Positions 33,707-43,310 of a DNA stretch of 64,000 nucleotides are shown here, piece by piece (within the stretch, counting starts at the first letter, position 1; the number at the start of each line of letters is the position of its first letter). This stretch comes from Acidimicrobiia bacterium (lineage in GTDB: Bacteria; Actinomycetota; Acidimicrobiia; Acidimicrobiales; Poriferisodalaceae). Below the pieces are notes generated by a model that worked only from the letters and a program-made list of their open reading frames with translations, searched no databases and was not told where the DNA came from. The DNA lies in the NCBI GenBank assembly GCA_022827265.1, contig JAJDTF010000158.1, positions 20,151 to 84,150 on the forward strand. The letters are read 5' to 3'. The position numbers and the translations under genes were made by a program.

Positions 33707-35633
33707 GCACTCCGAGCGCCATACAGCTCCGGCGCCATGGCACCCGTCGATGGGTGCTCCGCCGGGGCTGCGATCGCCGACCGCACGCTCGGGAACCGCA
33801 TCGCGTGCGGGGACGACGGCATCTCGACGGTCTGACAACGCGACCTCTCGCCGGTGGCACCCCTCGTCGGGTACGAAGGGATCACGTGACGAACGGAGGC
33901 CGGAACCCGCCACAGCGAAGTCCGAGCATGGCCCTCACCGTCGCACGGCACGTGCTGGACCGCCGCGCCGGCGGGCGCTGCTGCTGATCATCGCCTCGGC
34001 CGTGGCGCTGGCCACGCTGGGCGCTCGCCTGGTTCAGGTGCAGGTGCTCGATCGCGAAACCTATGCCGCCCTCGGCGAACGGCAGGGGACAGCACAGTGG
34101 GAGCTGGAATCGGTCCGCGGCGCGATCCTCGACCGGAACCTGAATCTGCTCGCGGTGTCGGACAACCTGCCCACCGTCTGGGCCGATCCCCGCCTGGTGA
34201 CCGACCCGTACCAGACGGCTGCCATATTGGCGTCGGTGCTGGATGTCGACGCCGGCGTCATCGCCGAACGGCTCGCGAGCGATCGGCATTTTGTGTACGT
34301 GGCGCGTCAAGTGAGCCCCGAAGACGGGCTGGCGGTGCAGGAGCTGCAGCTTGCCGGCGTCGGCGTGCGCGGGGAGTCGTCGCGGCTGCGGCCCAACGGC
34401 GACGACTTCGCCCGCGGGCTGCTCGGCGCCACCGACATCGATCAGAACCCGCTGGGTGGCGCCGAGAAGCAATTCGCCGAGGTGCTCGACGGCACAGACG
34501 GCCGTGAGGTGGCACGGATCGCCCAGAGCGGCATGCCGTTGCCGACAGGAACCGAGCTCTTTGAGCCCGTCAGCCACGGTGACGATGTGGTGCTCACGTT
34601 GCATACCCAGATGCAATGGGTGGCGGAGCGATCCGTCAGCGAAGCGGTCCGAGCGACCAGCGCCGAGAGCGGCATGGTGGTGGTGATGCAGACCGATACC
34701 GGCGACGTGCTGGCCCTGGCGGCGGTCGCCCGCGACCCCGAGACCGGCGAGATCAGGCCGGTGGCGTACAACCCCGCGTACACCGACGCCTTCGAGCCAG
34801 GGTCGGTGGCGAAGAGCTTCACGATCGCCACAGCGCTGGAAGCAGGGCTCACCACGCCGGTCGAGTTGCATTCGACGCCGGCCAGGTACACCTTCGCGGA
34901 CAAGGAGTTCATCGAGCCCTACTCCAAGCCCAGCGACCAGATGACGACCTCGGAGATTCTCGTTCACTCATCGAACATCGGCACGATCAAGCTTGCCGAG
35001 CGGATCGGCGCCTCCGAGATGCAGCGTTCGCTGCGATCGTTCGGCTTCGGCCGCCTGACCGGTGCCGACGAGGTCCCGGCACTGCCCGGCGAGAGCCGCG
35101 GCATCTTGCGTGCCGCGAATCAGTGGCGCGGCACCGACCTCGCCACGATCGCGTTCGGCCAGGGCATCGCCATGACGGCGATACAGCTCGCCGCTGCCTA
35201 CAACGCCATTGCCAACGACGGCGTCTATGTAACACCGCGCCTCGTGCTGGGCAGCGTGGGCAGCAACGGCGCACTGCGGCCTGCTGACCCGGTTCCGACG
35301 CACCGGGTGCTCTCGGAGCAGACCGCTCAACAGATGCAGGCCATCCTGGCCGACGTCGTTCGCTCGGGCACGGGCAAGCGAGCCGCCATCGACGGCTACC
35401 AGGTGGCGGGCAAGACCGGCACTGCGCAGAAGCCCAGCCCTGACGGCGGTTACTCCTCGGAGGCATACACGAGCTCCTTCGCAGGATTCCTCCCTGCTGA
35501 CCGACCTGAGCTCACTGTGGTGGTGGTGCTCGACGAGCCCGACGAATACCGGGCTGCCCTCGTGGCCGCACCGGTGTTCGCGGAAGTCGCCGAATATGCC
35601 CTGCGCATGCTCCAGGTGTCACCAGATGCCTGA
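33690..35633 (+). CDS. ftsI: Septal transpeptidase FtsI (PBP3, class B PBP)
   Basis: Cross-links septal peptidoglycan with FtsW. The 647-residue protein has an unusually long basic, Ser/Thr/Arg-rich cytoplasmic tail of about 95 residues, a TM helix near 96-115, a pedestal domain, and a transpeptidase domain with Ser372-x-x-Lys375 (SVAK), SSN at 427-429 and KTG at 575-577. Confidence 0.94.
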   Translation: MTDVLEHSERHTAPAPWHPSMGAPPGLRSPTARSGTASRAGTTASRRSDNATSRRWHPSSGTKGSRDERRPEPATAKSEHGPHRRTARAGPPRRRALLLIIASAVALATLGARLVQVQVLDRETYAALGERQGTAQWELESVRGAILDRNLNLLAVSDNLPTVWADPRLVTDPYQTAAILASVLDVDAGVIAERLASDRHFVYVARQVSPEDGLAVQELQLAGVGVRGESSRLRPNGDDFARGLLGATDIDQNPLGGAEKQFAEVLDGTDGREVARIAQSGMPLPTGTELFEPVSHGDDVVLTLHTQMQWVAERSVSEAVRATSAESGMVVVMQTDTGDVLALAAVARDPETGEIRPVAYNPAYTDAFEPGSVAKSFTIATALEAGLTTPVELHSTPARYTFADKEFIEPYSKPSDQMTTSEILVHSSNIGTIKLAERIGASEMQRSLRSFGFGRLTGADEVPALPGESRGILRAANQWRGTDLATIAFGQGIAMTAIQLAAAYNAIANDGVYVTPRLVLGSVGSNGALRPADPVPTHRVLSEQTAQQMQAILADVVRSGTGKRAAIDGYQVAGKTGTAQKPSPDGGYSSEAYTSSFAGFLPADRPELTVVVVLDEPDEYRAALVAAPVFAEVAEYALRMLQVSPDA

Positions 35634-37119
35634 GCAGCGCAGCGGCGCGCCAGCCGAGGCAATACCGCTGGAGGAATTGGCCGCGGCAATCGGCGGTACC
35701 TGTGTACTGCCCCCGCGCCAGCGCGGCGACGAGACCGTGGGGCCGGCGACCCTCGTGCGCGGCATCACCCACGACAGCCGTTCAGTCACGCCCGGGGCGC
35801 TGTTCGGCTGCGTCCTAGGGCAGCGGCACGACGGTCATCGCTTCGCCGCTGAGGCGTTGGATGCAGGTGCAGCGGCGTTGCTGGTGTCGCAGGTGCTCGA
35901 TGTCGACGTGCCCCAGATCGTCGTGCCCGACGTGCGTGAGGTGCTCGGGCAGGCGTCAGCTGCGGTGTGGGGACAGCCATGGCACCGCTGCCCGGTCGTG
36001 GGCGTCACCGGGACAGCAGGCAAGACGACGGTCACGCACGCCATCGCCGCCATCGCGCGCGCGTGCGGTACCACTTGTGCGGTGATGGGCACGCTGGACG
36101 GAGCGCACACCACGCCCGAGGCGCCCGACCTGTGTCGGCGTCTCAGCCAGGCCGCTGATGCCGGAGCCGGGATGGTCGTGCTCGAGGTGTCATCTCATGC
36201 GCTCGCCCAGGGCAGGGTCGATGGCGCCAGCTTCGCTGCCGGTGTGTTCACCAATCTCGGCCATGAGCATCTCGATTTCCACGAGACGATGGAGGACTAT
36301 TTCGACGCCAAGGCGCGCCTGTTCGATGGTCGCAGCGAGATAGCTGTGTTGAACGTTGCCGATTCATGGGGTCGCCGCTTGGCATCGATCGCCGCCGGCA
36401 CAACAGCCGAAGTCGTCGAGTGGCAGCCTTCCGATATCGACCGGATCGTGGTGAGCGCAGCGGGCATCAGCGGCCGATGGCGCGGCCGGTCCGTGCACTG
36501 CGGGCTGCTGGGCCGGTTCAATGCTGCGAACGTGGCGGCCGCAGCGGCAACGGCCAGCGCACTCGGCTTCGATGATGATGCGATTGCCGACGCGATCGCT
36601 GCTGTGTCCCCGGTACGAGGGCGTCTGTGGCCCGTCAGCGGTCCCGATGATGACATCACGGTCTTGGTCGACTACGCCCACAAGCCAGACGCACTTGCCG
36701 CCGCATTGGCCAGCGCTCGTGAACTCGGATCTGCAGGCGGCCGTCTGTGGGCAGTGTTCGGTGCAGGCGGTGATCGGGACCGGTCGAAGCGGGCGCTCAT
36801 GGGCGCTGCCGCGGACCGCCATGCCGACGTGCTCATCCTGACCTCCGACAACCCGCGCAGCGAGGATCCTGCTCGGATCGCGGTCGACGTCGCCGCGGGC
36901 GCAGTGAGCCGACATGACGCAGACGACGGCTTGCACGTCGAGTTGGACAGGTCGAGAGCTATCTCCTATGCCGTCAGGAACGCTCAGGCCGGCGATGTCA
37001 TCGTGGTCGCTGGAAAGGGCCACGAGACCGCGCAAGTGAGCGCGGGGCATTCCGTGCCGTTCGATGACGCAGACGCTGCTGCCGAGCACCTGAGACGGCG
37101 CGGGAGTGCACAGCGATGA
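35626..37119 (+). CDS. murE: UDP-MurNAc-tripeptide synthetase MurE (meso-DAP adding)
   Basis: Adds the third amino acid to UDP-MurNAc-L-Ala-D-Glu. The 497-residue protein has the ATP loop TGTAGKTT with Lys133, LEVSSHALAQGRVDG and the selectivity motif DNPR at 408-411. DNPR marks enzymes that add meso-diaminopimelate, so this organism should have an A1gamma-type wall. ATG 35626 overlaps ftsI by 8 nt. The usual next gene, murF, is absent; mraY follows by a 4-nt overlap. Confidence 0.93.
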   Translation: MPEQRSGAPAEAIPLEELAAAIGGTCVLPPRQRGDETVGPATLVRGITHDSRSVTPGALFGCVLGQRHDGHRFAAEALDAGAAALLVSQVLDVDVPQIVVPDVREVLGQASAAVWGQPWHRCPVVGVTGTAGKTTVTHAIAAIARACGTTCAVMGTLDGAHTTPEAPDLCRRLSQAADAGAGMVVLEVSSHALAQGRVDGASFAAGVFTNLGHEHLDFHETMEDYFDAKARLFDGRSEIAVLNVADSWGRRLASIAAGTTAEVVEWQPSDIDRIVVSAAGISGRWRGRSVHCGLLGRFNAANVAAAAATASALGFDDDAIADAIAAVSPVRGRLWPVSGPDDDITVLVDYAHKPDALAAALASARELGSAGGRLWAVFGAGGDRDRSKRALMGAAADRHADVLILTSDNPRSEDPARIAVDVAAGAVSRHDADDGLHVELDRSRAISYAVRNAQAGDVIVVAGKGHETAQVSAGHSVPFDDADAAAEHLRRRGSAQR

Positions 37120-38168
37120 TTGCGCTCCTGATCGCCGCCAGCTCTGCGATGTTCGTGTCGCTCGTGGGAACTCGTTACCTCATTCCCTGGCTGCAAGCCC
37201 GCGGCGTCGGTCAACCCATCCGCCTCGACGGCCCTCGAGGCCACATCACCAAGGCGGGCACACCGACGATGGGTGGCGTCGCAGTCGTCGCGGCGGCCGT
37301 CGTGGGATATGTCGTCAGTCACCTGCGGGCCGAGACCGTCATCACGCGGTCGGGCATCGTGCTGCTGGCAGCCGTCTGTGCCGCAGGTCTCGTGGGCTTG
37401 GCCGACGACTGGATCAAGGTGAGCCGCGAGCGCAATCTGGGATTGAACAAGCGGGCCAAGCTGATCGGGCTGATCGCGGTCGGCACCGGCTTCGCCGTCG
37501 CATCGGCGTGGTGGGTGGACCTCGATACCGCCGTCGCATTCACACGGCTGGACGGCAACGCGCTGCGGGTTCCCGCCGCAGTGTGGATTCTGTGGGCGGT
37601 CATCATCGTTCTCGGCACGTCGAACGCGGTGAACCTGACAGACGGGCTGGACGGTCTCGCCGCCGGCGCTGCCGCAGTCGCCTTCGCGGCGTTCGTGGTT
37701 GTCGGGTACTGGGCATTCCGTCACCCCATCTCCTATGACGTCAAGCACCCGCTGGACCTTGCCATCGTCGCCGCCGCCATGGCCGGTGCCTGTGCAGGAT
37801 TCCTGTGGTGGAATGCGCCCCCGGCGCGGATCTTCATGGGCGATACCGGCTCACTGGCCATCGGCACCGCGATGGCGGGGCTCGCAATGCTGTTGCACGT
37901 CGATCTCCTGCTCCCCGTCATCGGTGGCCTCTACGTCATCGAGACCGCGTCGGTGATCACCCAGGTGGGCTCATTCCGGCTCTTCGGCCGCCGCTTGTTC
38001 CGGATGGCGCCGATGCACCACCACCTCGAACTGGGCGGATGGCCGGAAACCACCGTGCTCATCCGTCTCTGGGTGGTGAACAGCCTGCTCGTCGCGCTGG
38101 CATTGGGCATGTATTACGCAGACTTTCTGAGCCTGGATCTCGTCGAAATCCCGGCAGGTTCGTTGTGA
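37116..38168 (+). CDS. mraY: Phospho-MurNAc-pentapeptide translocase MraY
   Basis: Makes lipid I from UDP-MurNAc-pentapeptide and undecaprenyl phosphate in the membrane. Ten hydrophobic helices; conserved LADDWIK (Asp97, Asp98), NLTDGLDGLA, FMGDTGS and PMHHHLE motifs. 350 residues. ATGA overlap with murE, GTGA overlap with murD. Confidence 0.95.
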   Translation: MIALLIAASSAMFVSLVGTRYLIPWLQARGVGQPIRLDGPRGHITKAGTPTMGGVAVVAAAVVGYVVSHLRAETVITRSGIVLLAAVCAAGLVGLADDWIKVSRERNLGLNKRAKLIGLIAVGTGFAVASAWWVDLDTAVAFTRLDGNALRVPAAVWILWAVIIVLGTSNAVNLTDGLDGLAAGAAAVAFAAFVVVGYWAFRHPISYDVKHPLDLAIVAAAMAGACAGFLWWNAPPARIFMGDTGSLAIGTAMAGLAMLLHVDLLLPVIGGLYVIETASVITQVGSFRLFGRRLFRMAPMHHHLELGGWPETTVLIRLWVVNSLLVALALGMYYADFLSLDLVEIPAGSL

Positions 38169-39568
38169 GCGCCCCCGACCTGGCGCCCGCAGACGGGCCG
38201 GTCGTCGTGGTGGGCATGGGAGTGACTGGACGCGCGGTCGCCTCCGCTCTCGCGTCGCGCGGTCATGAGGTGATCGCGGCGGACGACCGACCAGGCGAAG
38301 CGGCGCGCAGACTTGCCGGGCAGGAAGCTGCATTCGGCGAGATTCACGACTCCACCGATGAGGCACTGCTCAGCAACCTGGTCTCGGCCGCCGCGGCTGT
38401 GGTCCCCGCTCCGGGCGTGCCGCCGCGACACCTCAGCTACTCGCTGGCGGATGCGGCCGGAGTGCCGGTGGTGAGCGAGCTGGATCTGGCAGCACAGTGG
38501 GACAGTCGACCTCTCGCAGCGATTACGGGCACCAACGGCAAGACGACGGTCACGGTCCTCACGGAGAGAATGCTGAACCGGAGCGGAATCTCCGCTGTCG
38601 GCGCCGGCAATACAGATATCGCCCTGGTGGACGCTATTGACCGTGAGGTCTCCACGTTTGTGGTGGAGGCATCGTCATTCAGGCTGCACCGGGCGCGCAG
38701 ATTCGCTCCCGCTGTCGCTGCGTGGCTGAATCTGGCCCCTGATCATCTCGACTGGCATCCTGACCTGCTCGAGTACGCCGCTTCCAAAGCCAGGATCTGG
38801 GCGGCGCAGGGCCCCGACGACGTCGCAGTAGTGCCCTTCGGCGACACCGATGTTGAACCGTGGACGTCGGGGATCCGTGCACGGCGTGTGACCTTCGCGA
38901 CGCCCCAGCAACTTGGGGCACCGTGCGATGTGCACTACGAGCGCGGCGTCTTGGTCGCCCATGGCGACAGCATTGCGACGGTGGCGGACTTGCCCCGACG
39001 GCGTCCCCATGACTTGTCGAATGCCGCCGCTGCAACGGCTGTTGCACTGGAGATGGGTGCATCCGCCGAGGCGGTGGCGACGGAGTTGCGGTCATTCGAT
39101 GGCCTGCCTCACCGGCTCGCATTCGCAGGTCGCGTCGGAGAGGTGAGCTTTTACGACGACAGCAAGGCCACGGCGCCGCACGCCACGGTGGCAGCGCTGC
39201 GCGGCTTTTCCGATGCGGTGCTGATAGCGGGCGGCCGGAACAAGGGTCTCGATCTCGGAGAGCTTGCCGCCGTTGCCGCGCACGTTCACGGGGTTGTGGC
39301 GATCGGTGAGGCCGCTGGCGAGGTTGTCGACTGCTTCAGCCAGCCAGCGTGCGGCCAGATCGAGCTCGTCCGGGCCGATTCAATGCCAGAGGCTGTGGAG
39401 GCTGCCCACCGGATGGCGCAGCCCGACCGCGATGTGGTGCTGTCGCCCGGGTGCGCTTCGTTCGACTGGTACTCGAGTTATGGCCAGCGGGGTGAGCACT
39501 TCAGCACGGCCGTGGCGCATCTCGCTGAGCGCATGCGCTCACGCCCTTCGACCGGAGACAAGCAATGA
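38165..39568 (+). CDS. murD: UDP-MurNAc-L-alanine:D-glutamate ligase MurD
   Basis: Adds D-Glu to UDP-MurNAc-L-Ala. The 467-residue protein has an N-terminal Rossmann-like domain (GMGVTGRAVASAL), the ATP loop TGTNGKTT with Lys126, the LAPDHLDWH segment and the C-terminal DDSKATAPHATVAAL motif with GGRNKG. GTG 38165 overlaps mraY; the ATGA overlap with ftsW is 4 nt. Confidence 0.94.
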   Translation: MSAPDLAPADGPVVVVGMGVTGRAVASALASRGHEVIAADDRPGEAARRLAGQEAAFGEIHDSTDEALLSNLVSAAAAVVPAPGVPPRHLSYSLADAAGVPVVSELDLAAQWDSRPLAAITGTNGKTTVTVLTERMLNRSGISAVGAGNTDIALVDAIDREVSTFVVEASSFRLHRARRFAPAVAAWLNLAPDHLDWHPDLLEYAASKARIWAAQGPDDVAVVPFGDTDVEPWTSGIRARRVTFATPQQLGAPCDVHYERGVLVAHGDSIATVADLPRRRPHDLSNAAAATAVALEMGASAEAVATELRSFDGLPHRLAFAGRVGEVSFYDDSKATAPHATVAALRGFSDAVLIAGGRNKGLDLGELAAVAAHVHGVVAIGEAAGEVVDCFSQPACGQIELVRADSMPEAVEAAHRMAQPDRDVVLSPGCASFDWYSSYGQRGEHFSTAVAHLAERMRSRPSTGDKQ

Positions 39569-40695
39569 GCAAGCTGGATCTTCCGTGCACTCCGCCCCGG
39601 CTGGGCCAATCGGGCCCGTCGGTGCGCTACGCCGCCCTCCTGTCTGCCGTGTTCCTTCTGCTGCTCACCGGTGTCGTGCTGGTGTTGTCGGCCACATCGG
39701 CGACCGGAATCGATTCGTCCGACCGTCCACTGCAGTACTTCACCCGGCACCTGTGGTCGGTGGGGATAGCCGTGGCCGTGCTGCTGGTCACACTTGGCGT
39801 CGATTACCGGCACTGGCGGCGCATGGCCCTGCCCCTCGCAGCTGCGAGCGTGAGCTTGTTGGTCATCGTGCTGGCAGTGGGTCAACGCACCGGCGGCGCC
39901 CGACGCTGGATTGAAATCGGCCAGTTCAGCGTTCAGCCATCGGAGATAGCAAAACTGGCACTCATCGTGGCGCTGGCCGCATTCCTGGACGCCCGCAAGG
40001 ATCAGATCGAGCGGCCCGACCGGATCCTGCGGCCCGCGATGCTCCTGCTCACCGCCGGCTGCTCGCTGGTACTGCTGCAGCCGGATCTGGGAACCACCCT
40101 CATCCTGGCCGGCATCGGGGTTGGCATGCTCTTCGTCGCAGGCCTGCCTGGCCGCGACCTGGCGAAGATCGCCGCCATCGTCGCTGTGGCGGCACCGTTG
40201 CTGGCGTACGCGGCGCCGTACCGCCGCGCGCGGCTGGCGGGCTTCCTGGACCCGATCGCAGAACGGTCCGAGAGCGGCTACCAGACCTTTCAGAGCCTCG
40301 TGGGTCTGGCGCAAGGAGGACTGCGGGGCACCGGGTTGGGGGCAGGCCAAGCCAAATGGGGCTGGGTGCCCAATGCGCCCACCGACTTCATTTTTGTCAT
40401 CGTCGGGGAGGAGATGGGTCTCCTCGGCGCCCTCGGGCTTGTGACGCTCCTTGGGGTCGTCGGCATCGGGGGGCTCCGGACAAGCCAGAAGGCACCCGAC
40501 CTGTTCGGCTCATTGCTCGCAGCCGGCATCGCCATCTGGTTCGTGCTCCAGACCCTGGTGAACGTCGGCGGTGTGGTTGGATTGCTGCCGGTGACCGGTG
40601 TGACGCTGCCATTCCTGTCCTTCGGCGGGTCGTCGCTGGTGGTGACGGCAGCAGCCGCAGGTTTGCTCCTGAATGTGACGCGGCGATCCGGTTGA
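39565..40695 (+). CDS. ftsW: Septal glycosyltransferase FtsW (SEDS)
   Basis: Polymerises lipid II at the septum with FtsI. The 376-residue protein has ten TM helices, GGARRWIEIG, QPSEIAKL, QPDLGTTL (with the essential Asp) and the C-terminal LPFLSFGGSS. Position beside murD/murG favours FtsW over RodA. Lacks the long C-terminal tail seen in mycobacteria. Confidence 0.94.
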   Translation: MSKLDLPCTPPRLGQSGPSVRYAALLSAVFLLLLTGVVLVLSATSATGIDSSDRPLQYFTRHLWSVGIAVAVLLVTLGVDYRHWRRMALPLAAASVSLLVIVLAVGQRTGGARRWIEIGQFSVQPSEIAKLALIVALAAFLDARKDQIERPDRILRPAMLLLTAGCSLVLLQPDLGTTLILAGIGVGMLFVAGLPGRDLAKIAAIVAVAAPLLAYAAPYRRARLAGFLDPIAERSESGYQTFQSLVGLAQGGLRGTGLGAGQAKWGWVPNAPTDFIFVIVGEEMGLLGALGLVTLLGVVGIGGLRTSQKAPDLFGSLLAAGIAIWFVLQTLVNVGGVVGLLPVTGVTLPFLSFGGSSLVVTAAAAGLLLNVTRRSG

Positions 40696-40698
40696 GCC

Positions 40699-41889
40699 AT
40701 GGCCGTACCCGGCAGCGCCCCGAACACTCCCAGCGTCCTGATCGCGGGGGGCGGCACCGCGGGGCACCTGATGCCCGGTTTGGCGGTGGCGTCGGCGCTG
40801 ACCGAACGTGGCTGGCCCGCGGAAAGGATCCATTTCGTCGGCAGCGCCCGGGGCATCGATGCGCAGATCGTGCCCGATGCCGGCTTCGGTGTGACGTTGC
40901 TCGGAGGTCGGGGCCTTACTGCACGCCGGGTGAACCTGACGAATGCGCGCGCAGCAGCGAGCTTGGCGTGGGCCACAGTGCGCGGCATCGCGCTGGTGAA
41001 ACGGCGGCGACCAGCTGCGGTGCTTTCGCTGGGCGGCTACGCCGCGCTTCCCGCAACCGTGGGCGCGGTGATCTGGCGCGTGCCATTGGTGATCGCCGAG
41101 CAGAACGCAGTCGCATCGGCAACGAACCGCCTGCTGGGCCGATTCGCACGCGCCGCGGCAGTACCCGTCCGCGGGACGGGGTTGCACAGGGAGGTCGTGA
41201 CCGGCAATCCCGTGCGTCCGGCTGTCGTGGAGGCCGCGCTTGGAGCAGGCGAGGCGCGTACGGTGCTCGGCTGGCCCGCAGATGCGACCGTTGTGGTGGT
41301 GTTCGGCGGCTCGCTGGGCTCGCTCCGGATCAACACGGCCACCTGGACAGCGTTGGCGTCACTGCAGGACCGCGACGGCGTGTTCGTCTATCACGTGGTG
41401 GGCAAGCGCGACTGGGCTGAACGACCGCCGCCACCGCCACGGCGACCCGATGGCTCGCGGGTGCGAGACTGGTACCGAGCCGTGCCGTTCGATGATCATC
41501 TGCCTGTCGCCCTGGCTGCGGCCGACGTCGCGGTCTGCCGAGCCGGGGCATCGACGGTGGCGGAGCTGTCGGTCATCGGCACGCCGGCGGTGCTCGTCCC
41601 CTTGCCGATAGCGACCAACGACCACCAACGTCGCAACGCAGAGGAACTGGCCGCCACGGGCGCAGCGCGGGTGGTTGCCGACGCCGAGTTCGACGGGCAG
41701 CGGATGCTCGCAGAGCTCGAGCAGATGCTGGAATTGCGGCACCAGGCCAGACCGGAGCGTCCCCCCGCGGCGACCTTCGGTCGTCCAGACTCGGCACAAC
41801 AGGTCGCGCAGCTCGTGATACAGCACAGTTCAGCGGTTCCTGGCTCAGTGGCACACGAGGATCGTTTGCCGAGAAGGCACACAACGTGA
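40699..41889 (+). CDS. murG: Lipid II synthase MurG
   Basis: Transfers GlcNAc to lipid I at the inner membrane face. The 396-residue GT28 protein has GGGTAGHLMPGLAVA at the N-terminus, GGYAALPA, EQNAVASATNRLL, the UDP-binding FGGSLGSLRIN and the RAGASTVAEL motif. The last ~45 residues extend past the family core. Starts 3 nt after ftsW; GTGA overlap with murC. Confidence 0.93.
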   Translation: MAVPGSAPNTPSVLIAGGGTAGHLMPGLAVASALTERGWPAERIHFVGSARGIDAQIVPDAGFGVTLLGGRGLTARRVNLTNARAAASLAWATVRGIALVKRRRPAAVLSLGGYAALPATVGAVIWRVPLVIAEQNAVASATNRLLGRFARAAAVPVRGTGLHREVVTGNPVRPAVVEAALGAGEARTVLGWPADATVVVVFGGSLGSLRINTATWTALASLQDRDGVFVYHVVGKRDWAERPPPPPRRPDGSRVRDWYRAVPFDDHLPVALAAADVAVCRAGASTVAELSVIGTPAVLVPLPIATNDHQRRNAEELAATGAARVVADAEFDGQRMLAELEQMLELRHQARPERPPAATFGRPDSAQQVAQLVIQHSSAVPGSVAHEDRLPRRHTT

Positions 41890-43310
41890 CCACGTCGCCG
41901 TCCATCGAACCAGCGCGCCCGACTCGGGAGCCGTCGAGTCGGCCTCCCGACCTTGAGGAGCCTCGCACCATCCACTTGGTGGGAGCCGGTGGCGCCGGCA
42001 TGAACGCCATCGGCTTGGTGCTCGCCGAGATGGGCCACTGCGTCAGCGGCAGCGACCTGAGGCCAGGCCCTGGCATGACGCGGCTCGCAGCCCACGGTGC
42101 CCGGGTCGTGATCGGTCATGATGCCGCCAACATCGGCTCGGCGGACATCGTGGCCCATTCGAGTGCGGTGCCCCAAGACAATGCGGAGCTCGTCGAGGCC
42201 CGCCGCCGAGGCATTCCGGTGCTCAGCCGGGCTGAGCTGCTCTCAGGGATCTGCCGGCGCAAGCAGACGCTGGCGGTCGGCGGAACCCATGGCAAGACGA
42301 CCACCTCGTCGATGCTGGCACTGTGCCTCGTGGCAGCAGGTGAACACCCGTCATTTCTCGTGGGTGGCGAGGTGAACGAAATTGGCTCCGGGGCCGTCTG
42401 GGACACAGCGGGGGAGTGGTTCGTCGTCGAAGCAGACGAATCTGACGGGACATTTCTGGAGCTGGGTGCCGATGCGGTGGTCGTGACGAACGTTGAACCT
42501 GACCATCTCGACCACTACGGCAGTTTTGACGGCCTCGCGGCTGCATTCGAGAAGTTCGTCAGCCGCGCTGGGGGGCCACGCATCGTGTGTGCTGATGACC
42601 AGGGGGCTGCCGCGATGGCCGAGCGCGTCGGCGGCTGTGTGACCTACGGAAGCGCTCCGGGTGCCGACTACCGGATCACCGGCGCGTACAGCTCTCGAAC
42701 CGGTGCGGGCTTCGAACTGGTCAGCGGCACGACGCCGATCGGCCATTGCGAGCTGCCGCTGCCTGGGCTGCACAATGTGGCGAATGCGGCCGGTGCTCTT
42801 GCAGCGGCACTTGAGCTCGGGGCCGCTGCGTCACCGATGATCGACGCTCTCGGTCGATTTGCCGGAGTGGCCAGGAGATTCGAGCGACGGGGCGAGCGTG
42901 ATGGGGTGTCGTTCATCGACGACTATGCGCACTTGCCCACCGAGGTGACCGCGGCGATCACAGCAGCTCGCAGCGGAGGCTGGAAGCGGGTGGTCGCCGT
43001 GTTCCAGCCGCACCGTTACTCGCGGACTGCGGCGCTCTGGCAGGACTTCGCGGATTCCTTCACTGATGCCGACCACGTGGTCCTCACCGACATTTACGCC
43101 GCCGGCGAGGTGCCGCGACCCGGAGTGTCCACGGGGCTGGTGCTCGGCGCCGTGCTCGATTCCCATCCGTACGCGTCGGTGGCCTATCTGCCGGGCCGGT
43201 CTGAGTTGCGCTCGTACCTACGCACCAACCTGCGACCTGGCGACCTGTGCCTCACGTTGGGCGCCGGCGACCTGACGACGCTCCCAGATGAACTGCTGCA
43301 TGTCTTCTGA
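41886..43310 (+). CDS. murC: UDP-MurNAc:L-alanine ligase MurC
   Basis: Adds the first L-Ala to UDP-MurNAc. The 474-residue protein has HLVGAGGAGMNAIG, the ATP loop GGTHGKTTTSS (Lys137), EADESDGTFLELG, the NVEPDHLDHYG segment and the C-terminal FQPHRYSRT motif. A Pro/Ser/Glu-rich extension of ~25 residues precedes the Rossmann fold. Confidence 0.94.
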   Translation: MTTSPSIEPARPTREPSSRPPDLEEPRTIHLVGAGGAGMNAIGLVLAEMGHCVSGSDLRPGPGMTRLAAHGARVVIGHDAANIGSADIVAHSSAVPQDNAELVEARRRGIPVLSRAELLSGICRRKQTLAVGGTHGKTTTSSMLALCLVAAGEHPSFLVGGEVNEIGSGAVWDTAGEWFVVEADESDGTFLELGADAVVVTNVEPDHLDHYGSFDGLAAAFEKFVSRAGGPRIVCADDQGAAAMAERVGGCVTYGSAPGADYRITGAYSSRTGAGFELVSGTTPIGHCELPLPGLHNVANAAGALAAALELGAAASPMIDALGRFAGVARRFERRGERDGVSFIDDYAHLPTEVTAAITAARSGGWKRVVAVFQPHRYSRTAALWQDFADSFTDADHVVLTDIYAAGEVPRPGVSTGLVLGAVLDSHPYASVAYLPGRSELRSYLRTNLRPGDLCLTLGAGDLTTLPDELLHVF

